Positions 8,523 to 17,343 are shown, counted from the stretch's first letter. The stretch is DNA of 64,000 nt from Mucilaginibacter sp. PPCGB 2223 (GCF_001705515.1 NZ_MDJS01000003.1:558001-622000), one strand, 5' to 3'. Program-made: numbers and translations. Notes: generated by a model not told the origin, from the sequence alone.

Positions 8523-9041
8523 TTATGGCAGGATCCTGATGGGCGTACCTACAGGAACATGCGCATACAGATCATCAATCTCCTCATCAGTAACACCGAT
8601 GCACCCATCCGTCCAATCACGCCAGCGGTGGAATTTGCCGATGAAGCCATGGCCGTTCTTTAACCCGTGTATCTTGATATCGCCTCCGGTGGCTTTACCA
8701 AGCAGTTCGGCATTCGCCTTATCGGTTTTGTTTGGATAGGAGATGCCCAGGTTTTTATGGCAAATGCTGTTAGGATTTTTGGTATTGATGGTGTAGTCGC
8801 CTTCAGGCGTTTTTCCGTCGCCATCCACCTGCTTTTTGCCTGTCGGGCAAAAGCCTAAGGATATTTGGTAGCTTTTCAATAGCTTATTATCCTCATACGC
8901 AAGCATGCGATGTTTTGACTTAAAAACGAGCAGCTTATTTATGCGCGCATTCCCAGGAAGTTTAGGTTCGGGGTAACAGGCATAAATAGCACATGCTATC
9001 AGCACGATAAGAGTGCAATAAGCTGCTGCCTTTTTTATCAT
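8523..9041 (-). CDS. L,D-transpeptidase (YkuD / ErfK-YbiS-YafK type)
   Basis: 172 residues. An N-terminal hydrophobic segment ending in IYAC could be a signal anchor or a lipobox. The YkuD catalytic pattern is present at the C-terminal end: an upstream HG (KIHGLKNGHGF), then RDWTDGCIGV with the nucleophile Cys. These enzymes cross-link peptidoglycan stem peptides at L,D centres or attach proteins to them in the periplasm. The short single-domain form is typical of YafK-like proteins. It is not obviously co-transcribed with either neighbour. Confidence 0.85.
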   Translation of the reverse strand: MIKKAAAYCTLIVLIACAIYACYPEPKLPGNARINKLLVFKSKHRMLAYEDNKLLKSYQISLGFCPTGKKQVDGDGKTPEGDYTINTKNPNSICHKNLGISYPNKTDKANAELLGKATGGDIKIHGLKNGHGFIGKFHRWRDWTDGCIGVTDEEIDDLYAHVPVGTPIRILP

Positions 9042-9073
9042 TTGATATAAAACTAAACAAACCTGTTTAAAAA

Positions 9074-9101
9074 CAAAAAAATCCCACCGAAGCGGGACTT
9101 T
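9074..9101 (-). terminator. Rho-independent terminator with a UUCG loop
   Basis: On the minus strand TCCCGC-TTCG-GTGGGA (9097-9082) is followed by a run of seven T. It lies just after the stop of the nucleotidyltransferase gene at 9122. Confidence 0.85.
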
Positions 9102-9121
9102 TTAAAATATCACAGATCAAC

Positions 9122-10024
9122 TTACGACCATAAGTTAGCCGGGTATACACCACTGGCTACTAAGTCGGATATTGATTTTTGTACGATAGGTTTATCTTCT
9201 TTATAAGTTACACCGAACCATTTTGAGGCAGTCGGGATAACTTTAAAAGCGGCTTCGCCGGTTTTGATCAGCTCGTCGGCAACCAGCGGAATAAAGAACT
9301 CGGCTTTCGGGTTGGTTTCGTTGGCGTCAACAAACTTTTTAAACATTGGCTCGCTTTGCTTAAATACTGCCGGGTTAAAACCCCAGAAGTTCATCGATAC
9401 ACGGGTATCGTTCGGCAGCGGGTGCTCGCCTGTAGCATCTTTATAAGCTACTTTGCTGCCTTCGGTAAAGTAAACTTCGGTGCGTTCGTTAATCTCCACC
9501 ATGTTTCCCTTATCGTCAACCTTACAAACACCACGGGATACCGAGCCGTAATCCGATAAGGTCTTATCGATCTGGTAGCCTATCAGCGAGTATTGGTGGT
9601 CGGTCACCTCCGTGGTTAAAAATTTAGCCATTTTCTCAAAAGAGTCATAACCGTAAAAATCATCGGCGTTGATCACGCAGAAAGGCTCTTTGACCTGGTT
9701 GCGCGCAGCCAAAACAGCGTGGGCGGTGCCCCAAGGTTTAGCGCGTTCGATGGTTTTATCAATGCCGTATTGGTGCAGGTCGTAGTTTTGAAAAACGTAG
9801 TCGGTTTCCACGCGCCCTTTTAATTTGGGCTCAAATATGGCTTTAAAGCTATCTAAAAACTCCTCGCGGATGATAAAGGTCACCTTACCAAAACCAGCCT
9901 TAATAGCATCATAAATTGAGTAGTCGATAATGGTTTCGCCATTGGGGCCAAAGCCATCAACCTGTTTCATGCTTCCGTAACGGCTGGCCATACCGGCGGC
10001 CAGGATCAATAATGTTGGTTTCAT
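9122..10024 (-). CDS. Sugar-phosphate nucleotidyltransferase
   Basis: 300 residues. The N-terminal pyrophosphorylase loop reads LLILAAGMASRYGSMKQ, with VINADDFYGYDSF further in as the metal-binding region. This is the fold of glucose-1-phosphate thymidylyl- and uridylyltransferases, which activate sugars for cell-wall or polysaccharide synthesis. The exact nucleotide and sugar cannot be read from sequence. It is a single gene, terminated by the hairpin at 9074-9101. Confidence 0.8.
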   Translation of the reverse strand: MKPTLLILAAGMASRYGSMKQVDGFGPNGETIIDYSIYDAIKAGFGKVTFIIREEFLDSFKAIFEPKLKGRVETDYVFQNYDLHQYGIDKTIERAKPWGTAHAVLAARNQVKEPFCVINADDFYGYDSFEKMAKFLTTEVTDHQYSLIGYQIDKTLSDYGSVSRGVCKVDDKGNMVEINERTEVYFTEGSKVAYKDATGEHPLPNDTRVSMNFWGFNPAVFKQSEPMFKKFVDANETNPKAEFFIPLVADELIKTGEAAFKVIPTASKWFGVTYKEDKPIVQKSISDLVASGVYPANLWS

Positions 10025-10146
10025 ATGTATGCTACTATGCTTATAGTTTTTAATTTAACGTGTTTCCGGGTTTAAAGTTGAATATTTTAATCAAATTATC
10101 CTAAGAAAATCAGGTTATCATATCCTTTTCGCCTGTTAATTTTTTA

Positions 10147-11274
10147 TTAATCTTCGTCGGGCAGGCGGTTATACCTGAAATCGTGACCGGGCTTAATGTT
10201 CAGTAAAGTCTCATAGATCAGGCTGATCACATTGTCCACGTCCTCTTTGTGTATCATCTCTACAGTGGTATGCATATAGCGCAGCGGTAACGATATCAGG
10301 GCCGATGGTACACCATCGTTTGAGTAAGCAAAAGCATCGGTATCCGTTCCGGTTGAGCGCGATGATGCCTGGCGCTGGAACGGTATCTTATTTTTTTCGG
10401 CAACCTTTACCAGCAGTTTATTCAGGTTGGTTTGCACCGCAGGTGCGTATGATACCACGGGGCCACGGCCGCAAGCTAAATCTCCCTGGGTAACCTTATT
10501 GATCATCGGAGTAGAGGTATCGTGCGTAACATCAGTAACGATTGCTACGTTTGGTTTGATGTGGTGGGCTATCATTTCGGCACCCCGTAAACCTATTTCT
10601 TCCTGCACGGCGTTTACGATGTATAAACCAAAAGGCAGTTTCTTTTTATTCTCTTTCAGCAGGCGGGCAACTTCGGCAATCATAAAACCGCCGGCACGGT
10701 TATCCAAGGCGCGGCCGACATAGTAACGGTCATTCAGTACCATAAACTCGTCTTCGTACGTAATTACGCAGCCTACGTGGATACCCAGCTTCTCAACCTC
10801 TTCTTTCGAGGTACAGCCGCAATCCAGAAAGATGTTTTTGATGGTGGGCGCTTCTTCCTTCTCGCCGCTGCGGGTATGGATGGCCGGCCAGCCAAATACC
10901 GCTTTTACAATGCCTTTTTCGGTGTGGATGTTTACGCGTTTTGAGGGCGCTATCTGGTGATCTGAACCGCCATTGCGGATCACATAGATCAAACCATCGC
11001 CGGTGATGTAATTCACAAACCACGATATCTCGTCGGCATGGGCCTCAATAACAACTTTGTAATCGGCCTTGGGGTTGATGATGCCTACTGCCGTGCCGTA
11101 GCTGTCGACATAGGTTTCATCGATATAAGGTTTCAGGTAATCGAGCCACATTTTCTGGCCGGTCCATTCAAAACCTGTCGGCGATGGGTTATTGATATAT
11201 TCTTCGAAAAATTTAAGTGATTTTTTAGTAACTACCGGAACGTGTTTTTTTTCCTCTGATTTCTTTTTAGCCAT
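10147..11274 (-). CDS. M42 family metallopeptidase (glutamyl aminopeptidase / endoglucanase-like)
   Basis: 375 residues from the chosen start MAKKKSEEKK at 11274. The frame stays open upstream (an ATG at 11283 and non-ATG codons beyond), but the lysine-rich start looks like the natural N-terminus. M42 metal-site motifs are in order: EAHADEISW, RALDNRAGGF, AVQEEIGLRGA, TDVTHD and MHTTVEM. These are cytoplasmic co-catalytic zinc or cobalt aminopeptidases forming large dodecamers. The stop is followed by AT-rich spacer with no strong terminator. Confidence 0.9.
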   Translation of the reverse strand: MAKKKSEEKKHVPVVTKKSLKFFEEYINNPSPTGFEWTGQKMWLDYLKPYIDETYVDSYGTAVGIINPKADYKVVIEAHADEISWFVNYITGDGLIYVIRNGGSDHQIAPSKRVNIHTEKGIVKAVFGWPAIHTRSGEKEEAPTIKNIFLDCGCTSKEEVEKLGIHVGCVITYEDEFMVLNDRYYVGRALDNRAGGFMIAEVARLLKENKKKLPFGLYIVNAVQEEIGLRGAEMIAHHIKPNVAIVTDVTHDTSTPMINKVTQGDLACGRGPVVSYAPAVQTNLNKLLVKVAEKNKIPFQRQASSRSTGTDTDAFAYSNDGVPSALISLPLRYMHTTVEMIHKEDVDNVISLIYETLLNIKPGHDFRYNRLPDED

Positions 11275-11464
11275 GATGGTCATATTTACATAAACGGGCC
11301 CGTAAGCCCTTAGCAAATATAGTAAACCAATTAAAAGCACATAAAAAGCATGTGTTTTTTATGTGCCCGATTTATTGTTGGCTTAACATTTACTTTATGG
11401 TAGATGGCTTTATTTGTGCCAAGAGAAATTTTGTTTACGTTTCAGTTTAGTTAGTTTAGGGAGG

Positions 11465-11499
11465 CCGGTTTGTATTTGAGTGATGCAAACCGGTTTTTT
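11465..11499 (+). terminator. Plus-strand terminator hairpin with no annotated plus-strand gene before it
   Basis: CCGGTTTG (11465-11472) / CAAACCGG (11486-11493) with a 13-nt loop, followed by TTTTTTATA on the plus strand. The genes on both sides run on the minus strand, so the T-run is on the wrong side to end them. It could end a short plus-strand RNA starting after TTTATTTG (about 11408-11415). Confidence 0.5.
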
Positions 11500-11905
11500 A
11501 TAAATCCTTCTCTAATATCTCGTAATCGATGCCGCTTTTACTGAAGGTTTGCCCGGTTTGGGTAAAGCCCGATTTGTTATAGAAACCGATGGCTGATAAC
11601 CTTGCATTGCACCACAAATGTTTCGCGCCTTCGCTTTTCGCAAACAATGTAATATGATCCAGCAATTGCCTGCCGATGCCCTGGCCCTGGAAAGCCGGAT
11701 CAATAGCAAATTTGCGAAACTGCCAGCTTTCGCCGTTAGGGAACAGTGATACCACGCCTATAAGCTGCGTAGCCGTAAATGCGCCAAAGTGATAGCCTTG
11801 CAGGTCCTCATCCATTTCCATATCATGCAGATAGCTGCCGGGGTAAAGCACATCGCGGCGTAATTGCCAGGTAAGCTGCGGGGTTATTTGTTCGATGTGG
11901 ATCAT
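11498..11905 (-). CDS. GNAT family N-acetyltransferase
   Basis: 135 residues from MIHIEQITPQL at 11905; a longer in-frame start exists but would add a hydrophobic stretch that is not part of the domain. The acetyl-CoA binding loop FQGQGIGRQLLDH follows FRKFAIDP, and the C-terminal part has ARLSAIGFYNKSGF, all typical GNAT elements. It transfers an acetyl group to an unknown amine substrate in the cytoplasm. Confidence 0.88.
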   Translation of the reverse strand: MIHIEQITPQLTWQLRRDVLYPGSYLHDMEMDEDLQGYHFGAFTATQLIGVVSLFPNGESWQFRKFAIDPAFQGQGIGRQLLDHITLFAKSEGAKHLWCNARLSAIGFYNKSGFTQTGQTFSKSGIDYEILEKDL

Positions 11906-11949
11906 TTTTATGAGGTAAAAGCTTAAAGCACAAAGCACAAAGGCCTAAG

Positions 11950-11977
11950 AAAAAAAGCCCCGAAGTATCCGGGGCTT
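11950..11977 (-). terminator. Rho-independent terminator of the DUF5606 gene
   Basis: On the minus strand AAGCCCCG (11977-11970), a 7-nt loop, then CGGGGCTT (11962-11955), followed by a T-run. It lies 17 nt after the stop at 11994. Confidence 0.9.
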
Positions 11978-11993
11978 GCTCTATTTTGTATGG

Positions 11994-12527
11994 TCAGGCG
12001 CCTCTTTTGGCTACTACCGTAGGTTTTGCTTTGCCTTTGCTTACCGGTTTAGCTTTCTCGGCTGCGGGTTTCGCCTTTTCGGCTTTAGGTTTCGGCGCTG
12101 GCTGGGCTGGCGTTTCGGCGGCAGTTTCGGCCTCCGGAGTTGCGGGTTCTTCGTTAAACAAAGGAAGCTCTTTCAGGATATTGAACCAGGTAATGATCTT
12201 CTTCATATCCGAAGCATATACCTTTTCCTCGTCGTGATCAGGCGCTACTTCCCTGAAAAACTGGCGCAGTTTACTGCCGTCGGCTTTCGCATCGGGGATG
12301 TTGGTTGCCGATTTCATACGCTCCAGGACGTCTTTCAATAAAATATCCTGGTCGTAGCTAAAGATGGTGATCTCTTCTAATGCAGCAAGCTTGGCTGTCG
12401 ACAGGTTGGCCACCAGTTTGGTTTTTTGTGCGTCGAGGCTTTCTAAGATAAAACCTGTTTTATTTTGAGCCAATGCTTTCCATAAGCCCGGCTTGCCCGA
12501 TACGGATACTATTCCCTGTAGGTTCAT
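11994..12527 (-). CDS. DUF5606 domain protein
   Basis: 177 residues starting MNLQGIVSVSGKPGLWKALA, the conserved opening of a Bacteroidota-restricted family of unknown function. The globular part runs to about residue 120 (RQFFREVAPDHDEEKVYASD). It is followed by a low-complexity Ala/Pro/Glu/Lys tail of about 50 residues, basic at the very end. The start lies 9 nt downstream of the cyclophilin stop, so the two genes are likely an operon ended by the terminator at 11950-11977. Confidence 0.85.
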   Translation of the reverse strand: MNLQGIVSVSGKPGLWKALAQNKTGFILESLDAQKTKLVANLSTAKLAALEEITIFSYDQDILLKDVLERMKSATNIPDAKADGSKLRQFFREVAPDHDEEKVYASDMKKIITWFNILKELPLFNEEPATPEAETAAETPAQPAPKPKAEKAKPAAEKAKPVSKGKAKPTVVAKRGA

Positions 12528-12536
12528 TTTGTTGAT

Positions 12537-12998
12537 TTAATCTTCTAAAACTTCAATACCGGTAATTTTGTCGCCCTGGCGGATAGCGTCCACCACGTCA
12601 ACGTTTTCAATCACTTTGCCAAAACAAGTGTGGTTCCTGTCAAGATGGGCAGTGTTAGCACGGCTGTGGCAGATAAAGAACTGCGAACCGCCGGTGTTGC
12701 GGCCTGCATGCGCCATCGATAATACACCACGGTCGTGGTATTGCAATTCGCCGTCCAGTTCGCACGGAATGGTGTATCCCGGGCCTCCCGTACCTGCGCG
12801 GTGTGCGGTTTCAGGGTTTTTTGAGTTAGGGCATCCGCCTTGTATCATAAAATTAGGTATCACACGGTGAAAGGTTACACCATCGTAGAAACCTTCTTTG
12901 GCTAATTTTTTAAAGTTGGCTACAGCTTTAGGCGCATCTTTCTCGTAGAACTCTACGGTCATGTTGCCTTTTTCGGTTTTAATTATCGCTTTACTCAT
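12537..12998 (-). CDS. Peptidylprolyl isomerase, cyclophilin type
   Basis: 153 residues from MSKAIIKTEKG at 12998; a longer in-frame extension upstream is hydrophobic but lies in a spacer and does not resemble the family. Cyclophilin core motifs are visible: FHRVIPNFMIQGG, GGPGYTIPCE, LSMAHAGRNTGGSQFFI and LDRNHTCFGKV. It catalyses cis-trans isomerisation of prolyl bonds. With no signal peptide in the chosen form it is cytoplasmic. It leads the pair with the DUF5606 gene. Confidence 0.92.
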   Translation of the reverse strand: MSKAIIKTEKGNMTVEFYEKDAPKAVANFKKLAKEGFYDGVTFHRVIPNFMIQGGCPNSKNPETAHRAGTGGPGYTIPCELDGELQYHDRGVLSMAHAGRNTGGSQFFICHSRANTAHLDRNHTCFGKVIENVDVVDAIRQGDKITGIEVLED

Positions 12999-13128
12999 TG
13001 TTTTAAATTTCGAGAGGGGCAAAGTTAGTAAAAGGAGCTGAAAGCCGAAAGGTAAAAGCTTAAAGCAAAAAGTTTTGATTAGGCAAATGATCATAATAGC
13101 ATTCCCAATTTTTCGTTAGTTTTGAAGT

Positions 13129-14391
13129 ATGCGCTATTCAAAATTCCTTTTACCTTTCGGCTTACTGCTTTTTGCTTTTGTGGCGAGAGCAACATCCATC
13201 CTCATCCCGATGGATGACCAGCAAAAGGACCATTTGAAATCGTACGGCATTGCTTTCTGGACGCTGAAAAACGATCAGGAGGTCGACTGGCTGCTCAATT
13301 ACCGAGGCGGCAGCTTTATGATGAAATATGACCAGAAGCTGGAGAACGAGTGCAAGGTGCGCGGCGTAAGCTACGAAGTTTTGCCCGATGCCAAAGTAAG
13401 CGCTATTATTGCCGAGATAACCGACCCATCGGTAAACATGGATGTGGTAAAGCTCGAAAAAGCGCCCAAAATTGCGGTGTATTCGCCCAAATCAAAACTA
13501 CCCTGGGACGATGCCGTTACCCTGGTACTGAAATACGCCGAGATACCTTATGATGTGATCTATGACGAGGAGGTAATACATGGCGACCTGCCCAAGTACG
13601 ATTGGCTGCACCTGCACCACGAGGATTTTACAGGGCAATATAGTAAGTTCTATCAGCCGTTTCGCTCGGCCGCCTGGTATATCGAAGATGTAGATACCCA
13701 GGAAGCGATGGCCAAAAAATTAGGCTTCAAAAAGGTATCGCAAATGAAGCTGGCCGTAGCCCAGCATATCCGCGATTTTTGTGCCGGCGGCGGCTTTTTG
13801 TTTGCCATGTGCTGCGGTACCGATACTTTTGATATTTCTTTAGCCGCTGCGCATACAGACATCTGCGAAAGCATGTTCGACGGCGACGCAGCCGACCCCG
13901 AAGCGCAATCGAAGCTGGATTATACGCAGACTTTCGCCTTCCAGAATTTTGTGTTGGATCAAAACCCTTTATCGCACCAGTTCAGCGACATCGATGTTAC
14001 CCGTACGCGCCAGGTCGACCGCCCGCACGACTTTTTTACGCTGTTCGATTTTTCGGCCAAATGGGATGTGGTACCCAGTATGCTAACCCAGGATCACGAC
14101 AAAGTGATCAAAGGGTTTATGGGCCTGACCACTGCTTTTAAGGAAAATCTGATCAAACCCAACGTAACCATTATGGGCGAAATGAAAACCGCCAACGAAG
14201 CCCGTTATATCCACGGCGAATACGGCAAAGGGCAATGGACATTTTACGGCGGCCACGACCCGGAAGATTATCAGCACCAGGTAGGCGACCCGCCCACCGA
14301 CTTGAGCCTGCACCCCAACTCGCCCGGCTACCGGTTAATATTGAACAATGTACTTTTCCCGGCAGCTAAGAAGAAGAAACAGAAAACTTAG
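13129..14391 (+). CDS. Secreted protein of a conserved Bacteroidota family of unknown function (often labelled asparagine synthetase B)
   Basis: 420 residues with a signal peptide (MRYSKFLLPFGLLLFAFVARA). The mature protein begins SILIPMDDQQKDHLKSYGI and contains KIAVYSPKSKLPWDDAVTLV, a His-rich stretch WLHLHHEDF and FAMCCGTDTF, then GQWTFYGGHDPEDYQHQ. I recall close relatives carrying the name asparagine synthetase B, but neither an N-terminal Ntn Cys nor an ATP pyrophosphatase motif is visible, so the label looks mistaken. The segments GGGFLFAMCCG and TFYGGHDPED resemble glutamine-amidotransferase-like or sugar-binding folds, which is only a hint. The stop codon lies in the arm of a long inverted repeat. 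Confidence 0.7.
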   Translation: MRYSKFLLPFGLLLFAFVARATSILIPMDDQQKDHLKSYGIAFWTLKNDQEVDWLLNYRGGSFMMKYDQKLENECKVRGVSYEVLPDAKVSAIIAEITDPSVNMDVVKLEKAPKIAVYSPKSKLPWDDAVTLVLKYAEIPYDVIYDEEVIHGDLPKYDWLHLHHEDFTGQYSKFYQPFRSAAWYIEDVDTQEAMAKKLGFKKVSQMKLAVAQHIRDFCAGGGFLFAMCCGTDTFDISLAAAHTDICESMFDGDAADPEAQSKLDYTQTFAFQNFVLDQNPLSHQFSDIDVTRTRQVDRPHDFFTLFDFSAKWDVVPSMLTQDHDKVIKGFMGLTTAFKENLIKPNVTIMGEMKTANEARYIHGEYGKGQWTFYGGHDPEDYQHQVGDPPTDLSLHPNSPGYRLILNNVLFPAAKKKKQKT

Positions 14392-14470
14392 CCCCCCTAA
14401 CTCCTAAAGGGGGAGTTTTTGAAAAGCCTATTTGATTTTCTTATCCCCACTTTAGGAGTTAGGGGGCTCA
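14389..14470. repeat. Long inverted repeat between convergent genes, containing both stop codons
   Basis: The left arm TAGCCCCCCTAACTCC... (14389-14413) pairs with the right arm ...GGAGTTAGGGGGCT (14444-14468) over about 24 bp with two or three mismatches. The TAG stop of the upstream gene begins the left arm, and the minus-strand TGA stop of the porin gene (14470-14468) adjoins the right arm. It can act as a two-way terminator. The CCCCCTAA/AAAGGGGG wording recurs at 56265-56296 and 62371-62396. Confidence 0.75.
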
Positions 14471-16531
14471 ATCGTAAAAATTCCACAATACCCCATATTT
14501 CAAAATTGCGTTAGGCATCGGGTAGCGGTTTACCGTATAATAACCCTGGCTCAATAGGCCCTGGTTAGCGTAATCGTACATCACAAACAGGTTTGTGCGT
14601 TTTAAGGTAGCTTTCAGATACACCGTACTGACAGGGTATGATGAAAACTTCACTGCCGGACCATTATAAAACTGATCGATGCCGGTAGCATACGATGGCG
14701 CTGTATAGGGTGTGTTGTATCGTACGTTAACGCCGATAGTGGTGTTGAGCACATCAAAAAACAACTTGTTATAATACAGGCTGCTGTAAATGTACAGGTC
14801 GGGTGTGCGTAAAGTGCTCTGATAGTCGGTTTTTTGATATACGCCGTAATTATCAAAGTGCCACCTGCCAAATTGCAGGTTTTTGCCTACGCTGATCTTG
14901 ATGAGATTGATAGGCGCCGGTACCTGCATTGGGTACGCATCGATACCATTACTGGTGGCCGAAGCAAAGTACAGATAGTTATTGATCAGGAAATACTCGG
15001 CTTTTATGTTAAACTGGAACTTATCATTAATATAATTGAACGAGGCGCTGCTGGTTTTGACGTTTTTAAAGTTATTGTTCCAGATAAAGTGGTTGGATAT
15101 CCAATGTGTATACAACAACGGCGGCGTACTGTTCTGGGTATACGCATCGATGATGATCTTGCCCAGCGTTTTACCTGCCGAAAGGTTAATACTGGCATCG
15201 TACAGGTAATCGCCAAAATCGCGACCGAGGGTTATCTGCTGAAAATCGGCGTTGAGACCTATTTTATCGCTGAAACGGTAGCTTACCCTGGCTTTCAGGG
15301 TAATATCCTGGAAGGTGTTATGCTGTACCCTGTCCAACTGTGGCAAACCGGTAGTTGCCAGGGTATCGCGCACGTATTGCGAATAATTGTAATAATCGTG
15401 CACCAGGCCCAGGTCGAGCTTCGCTTCATTTTTTACAAAGCTTAAGGTTTTACCCCGCAGGTAAAAACTGTATGAAAATTCGTTTTGAAAGTGGGTTACC
15501 GAAAGCGAATCGCGCGAGGTGGTTTGATCGAAATACGTATCGGGAAAAACTTTGTACTGATCGGCCTCATCCTGCAAAAATTTGTACTTGCGGGTATTGT
15601 AGTAAAAAGTATAAGCCACACGCTGGGTAGGCAGTACCTTAGCCGAGCTGGTGCCTGTGGATGTACTATCGATACGGCCCAGGTAATAAAACTGCTTCAG
15701 GTAAAAGCCGTTATCGCGCCAGTTGGTGCGTGAGTTATTTAACCTTACAGTCGCCGTACTGGGGTCGAAAACGGTGCCCGTATTAGCCGTGTATATCGCA
15801 TTGTTGGTTATCGATCCGTTATCTGGGGCCTTCAGGTTGTTAAATATCAAATTACCCAGGATATTGTAACGTTTATCTTTCGATTCGTACCAGCTAAAAA
15901 AAGCTGCCCCCAGGTGATCGGCATGCTGGTGGGCATAAACCCCGTACGAGCCAATGCGGTTATAGTTAACACCAAAGTTCCAGTTGGGTTTAATGTTTTG
16001 TGTATGGATAACCCTGAACACCTGTTCGGTTAACCCGCCGGCAACCAGGTACAGGCTGGTAAAAGGGGTACGCGCCCGGTAATATTGTATATCCTGTGGG
16101 TGCAATAAATATGCATCTAACTGGTGCATTCCTACATCAAAACCTATGGTGCGGCTGGGCTCAAAAAGTAAGTCGCGTTCGGATAAGCCAAGATTACCGA
16201 TACCAATTTTAGGGCTGTGCGGCTGGTAAAGCACGCTGTAGTTCTCAAAACCTGTCAGCGTGGTATCCAAAGGAAAAACCTGTGTGCTGTCGTTCAGCAG
16301 GCGCTCGTTAGTTACCTTAATGTATTTAGATGTGAAAATTATGGTGTCTTTTTTCTTGTCCTGCTGTTTGCGCAGGGTGTCGAGCATATCTTCTTCGCTT
16401 AAGGGCTTACGTACTGTAGTGGTATCGCGTATGCGGTTATTGATGATAGGCTTAACCTCCTGTGCATGCGCAAACATTGCCGACAAACTTATCAGCAATA
16501 GCAAAACATATTTAAGCTTCTTAGTGATCAA
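14468..16531 (-). CDS. Putative outer-membrane porin (Porin_10 family)
   Basis: 687 residues with a signal peptide ending MFAHAQ. The body is a repeated amphipathic beta-strand pattern rich in Tyr, Phe and Asn and ends in an aromatic residue near the C-terminus (YGVLWNFYD), as in outer-membrane barrels. The start is unusual: an in-frame TAG lies three codons upstream and there is no ATG before the signal peptide, so translation must begin at TTG (16531-16529), whose bases form TTGA with the purine nucleoside phosphorylase stop. This points to coupled translation. It presumably passes small solutes across the outer membrane. Confidence 0.8.
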   Translation of the reverse strand: MITKKLKYVLLLLISLSAMFAHAQEVKPIINNRIRDTTTVRKPLSEEDMLDTLRKQQDKKKDTIIFTSKYIKVTNERLLNDSTQVFPLDTTLTGFENYSVLYQPHSPKIGIGNLGLSERDLLFEPSRTIGFDVGMHQLDAYLLHPQDIQYYRARTPFTSLYLVAGGLTEQVFRVIHTQNIKPNWNFGVNYNRIGSYGVYAHQHADHLGAAFFSWYESKDKRYNILGNLIFNNLKAPDNGSITNNAIYTANTGTVFDPSTATVRLNNSRTNWRDNGFYLKQFYYLGRIDSTSTGTSSAKVLPTQRVAYTFYYNTRKYKFLQDEADQYKVFPDTYFDQTTSRDSLSVTHFQNEFSYSFYLRGKTLSFVKNEAKLDLGLVHDYYNYSQYVRDTLATTGLPQLDRVQHNTFQDITLKARVSYRFSDKIGLNADFQQITLGRDFGDYLYDASINLSAGKTLGKIIIDAYTQNSTPPLLYTHWISNHFIWNNNFKNVKTSSASFNYINDKFQFNIKAEYFLINNYLYFASATSNGIDAYPMQVPAPINLIKISVGKNLQFGRWHFDNYGVYQKTDYQSTLRTPDLYIYSSLYYNKLFFDVLNTTIGVNVRYNTPYTAPSYATGIDQFYNGPAVKFSSYPVSTVYLKATLKRTNLFVMYDYANQGLLSQGYYTVNRYPMPNAILKYGVLWNFYD

Positions 16532-17343
16532 AGTTGGCTAACCAGTTCTTTTAGTATCAGGGTAAGTTTTGGTTCGGCGGCTGTGGCCACGGCAAGTATC
16601 TCTTCAACCGATACCGGTTTCAGAGTTTCGGGGAAGCCCTCGTCCGTTAAAACCGAAATGGCGAAAACAGGCAAACTCATGTGGTTAGCTACAATTACTT
16701 CGGGTACGGTGCTCATACCTACTGCGTCGCCACCAATTATCCGTAAAAACTTATACTCGGCACGGGTTTCGAGGTTCGGGCCCGTAACCGATACATAAAC
16801 ACCTTTATGGCACGGAATATTGTGATCGGCAGCAATTTTTAGCCCTTTAGCTATTAAAGCCTGGCTGTAAGGCTCGCTCATATCGGGGAAACGCGGTCCA
16901 AGAGCGTTCTCGTTATTGCCAACCAGGGGGTTATGGTGCTGCAGGTTGATATGATCTTCGATGATCATCAGGTCGCCTTTTTTAAAGGCAGGGTTTAAGG
17001 CTCCGCTGGCATTCGATACAAACAGGGTTTTAACACCCAGCATTTTCATTACCCTTACCGGGAAAGTGATCTGCTGCATGGTATAGCCTTCATAATAGTG
17101 CAGGCGGCCCTGCATAGCCACAACCTTTTTACCGGCCAGCGTACCGAATATCAGTTTACCCGAGTGGAACTCCAGGGTCGAGATCGGAAAATCAGGAATG
17201 TTGCTGTACATCATCTGCTTTTCAACCTGTATCTCGTTAACCAAACCACCCAAACCGGTGCCTAAAATAATACCCACCTCGGGTTCAAAATCGCCTATGC
17301 GGCTTTTAATATAACTTGTTGTACGTTGTATGTTCTCTAACAT
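16528..17343 (-). CDS. Purine nucleoside phosphorylase
   Basis: 271 residues. Family features include the phosphate-binding opening GIILGTGLGGLVNEI, the segment QGRLHYYEGYTMQQITFPVRVM, VSNASGALNP and the later VSVTGPNLETRAEYKFLR and VGMSTVPEVIVANH. It splits purine nucleosides to base and ribose-1-phosphate in salvage. It overlaps the lpxK gene upstream by 38 nt and shares 4 nt with the porin gene downstream, so lpxK, this gene and the porin gene form a tight operon. Confidence 0.95.
   Translation of the reverse strand: MLENIQRTTSYIKSRIGDFEPEVGIILGTGLGGLVNEIQVEKQMMYSNIPDFPISTLEFHSGKLIFGTLAGKKVVAMQGRLHYYEGYTMQQITFPVRVMKMLGVKTLFVSNASGALNPAFKKGDLMIIEDHINLQHHNPLVGNNENALGPRFPDMSEPYSQALIAKGLKIAADHNIPCHKGVYVSVTGPNLETRAEYKFLRIIGGDAVGMSTVPEVIVANHMSLPVFAISVLTDEGFPETLKPVSVEEILAVATAAEPKLTLILKELVSQL

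Noticed and set aside
14834..15445. 203-codon open frame on the plus strand
   Set aside because: It lies entirely antisense to the porin gene, has no start context or recognisable protein character, and follows the porin codons.
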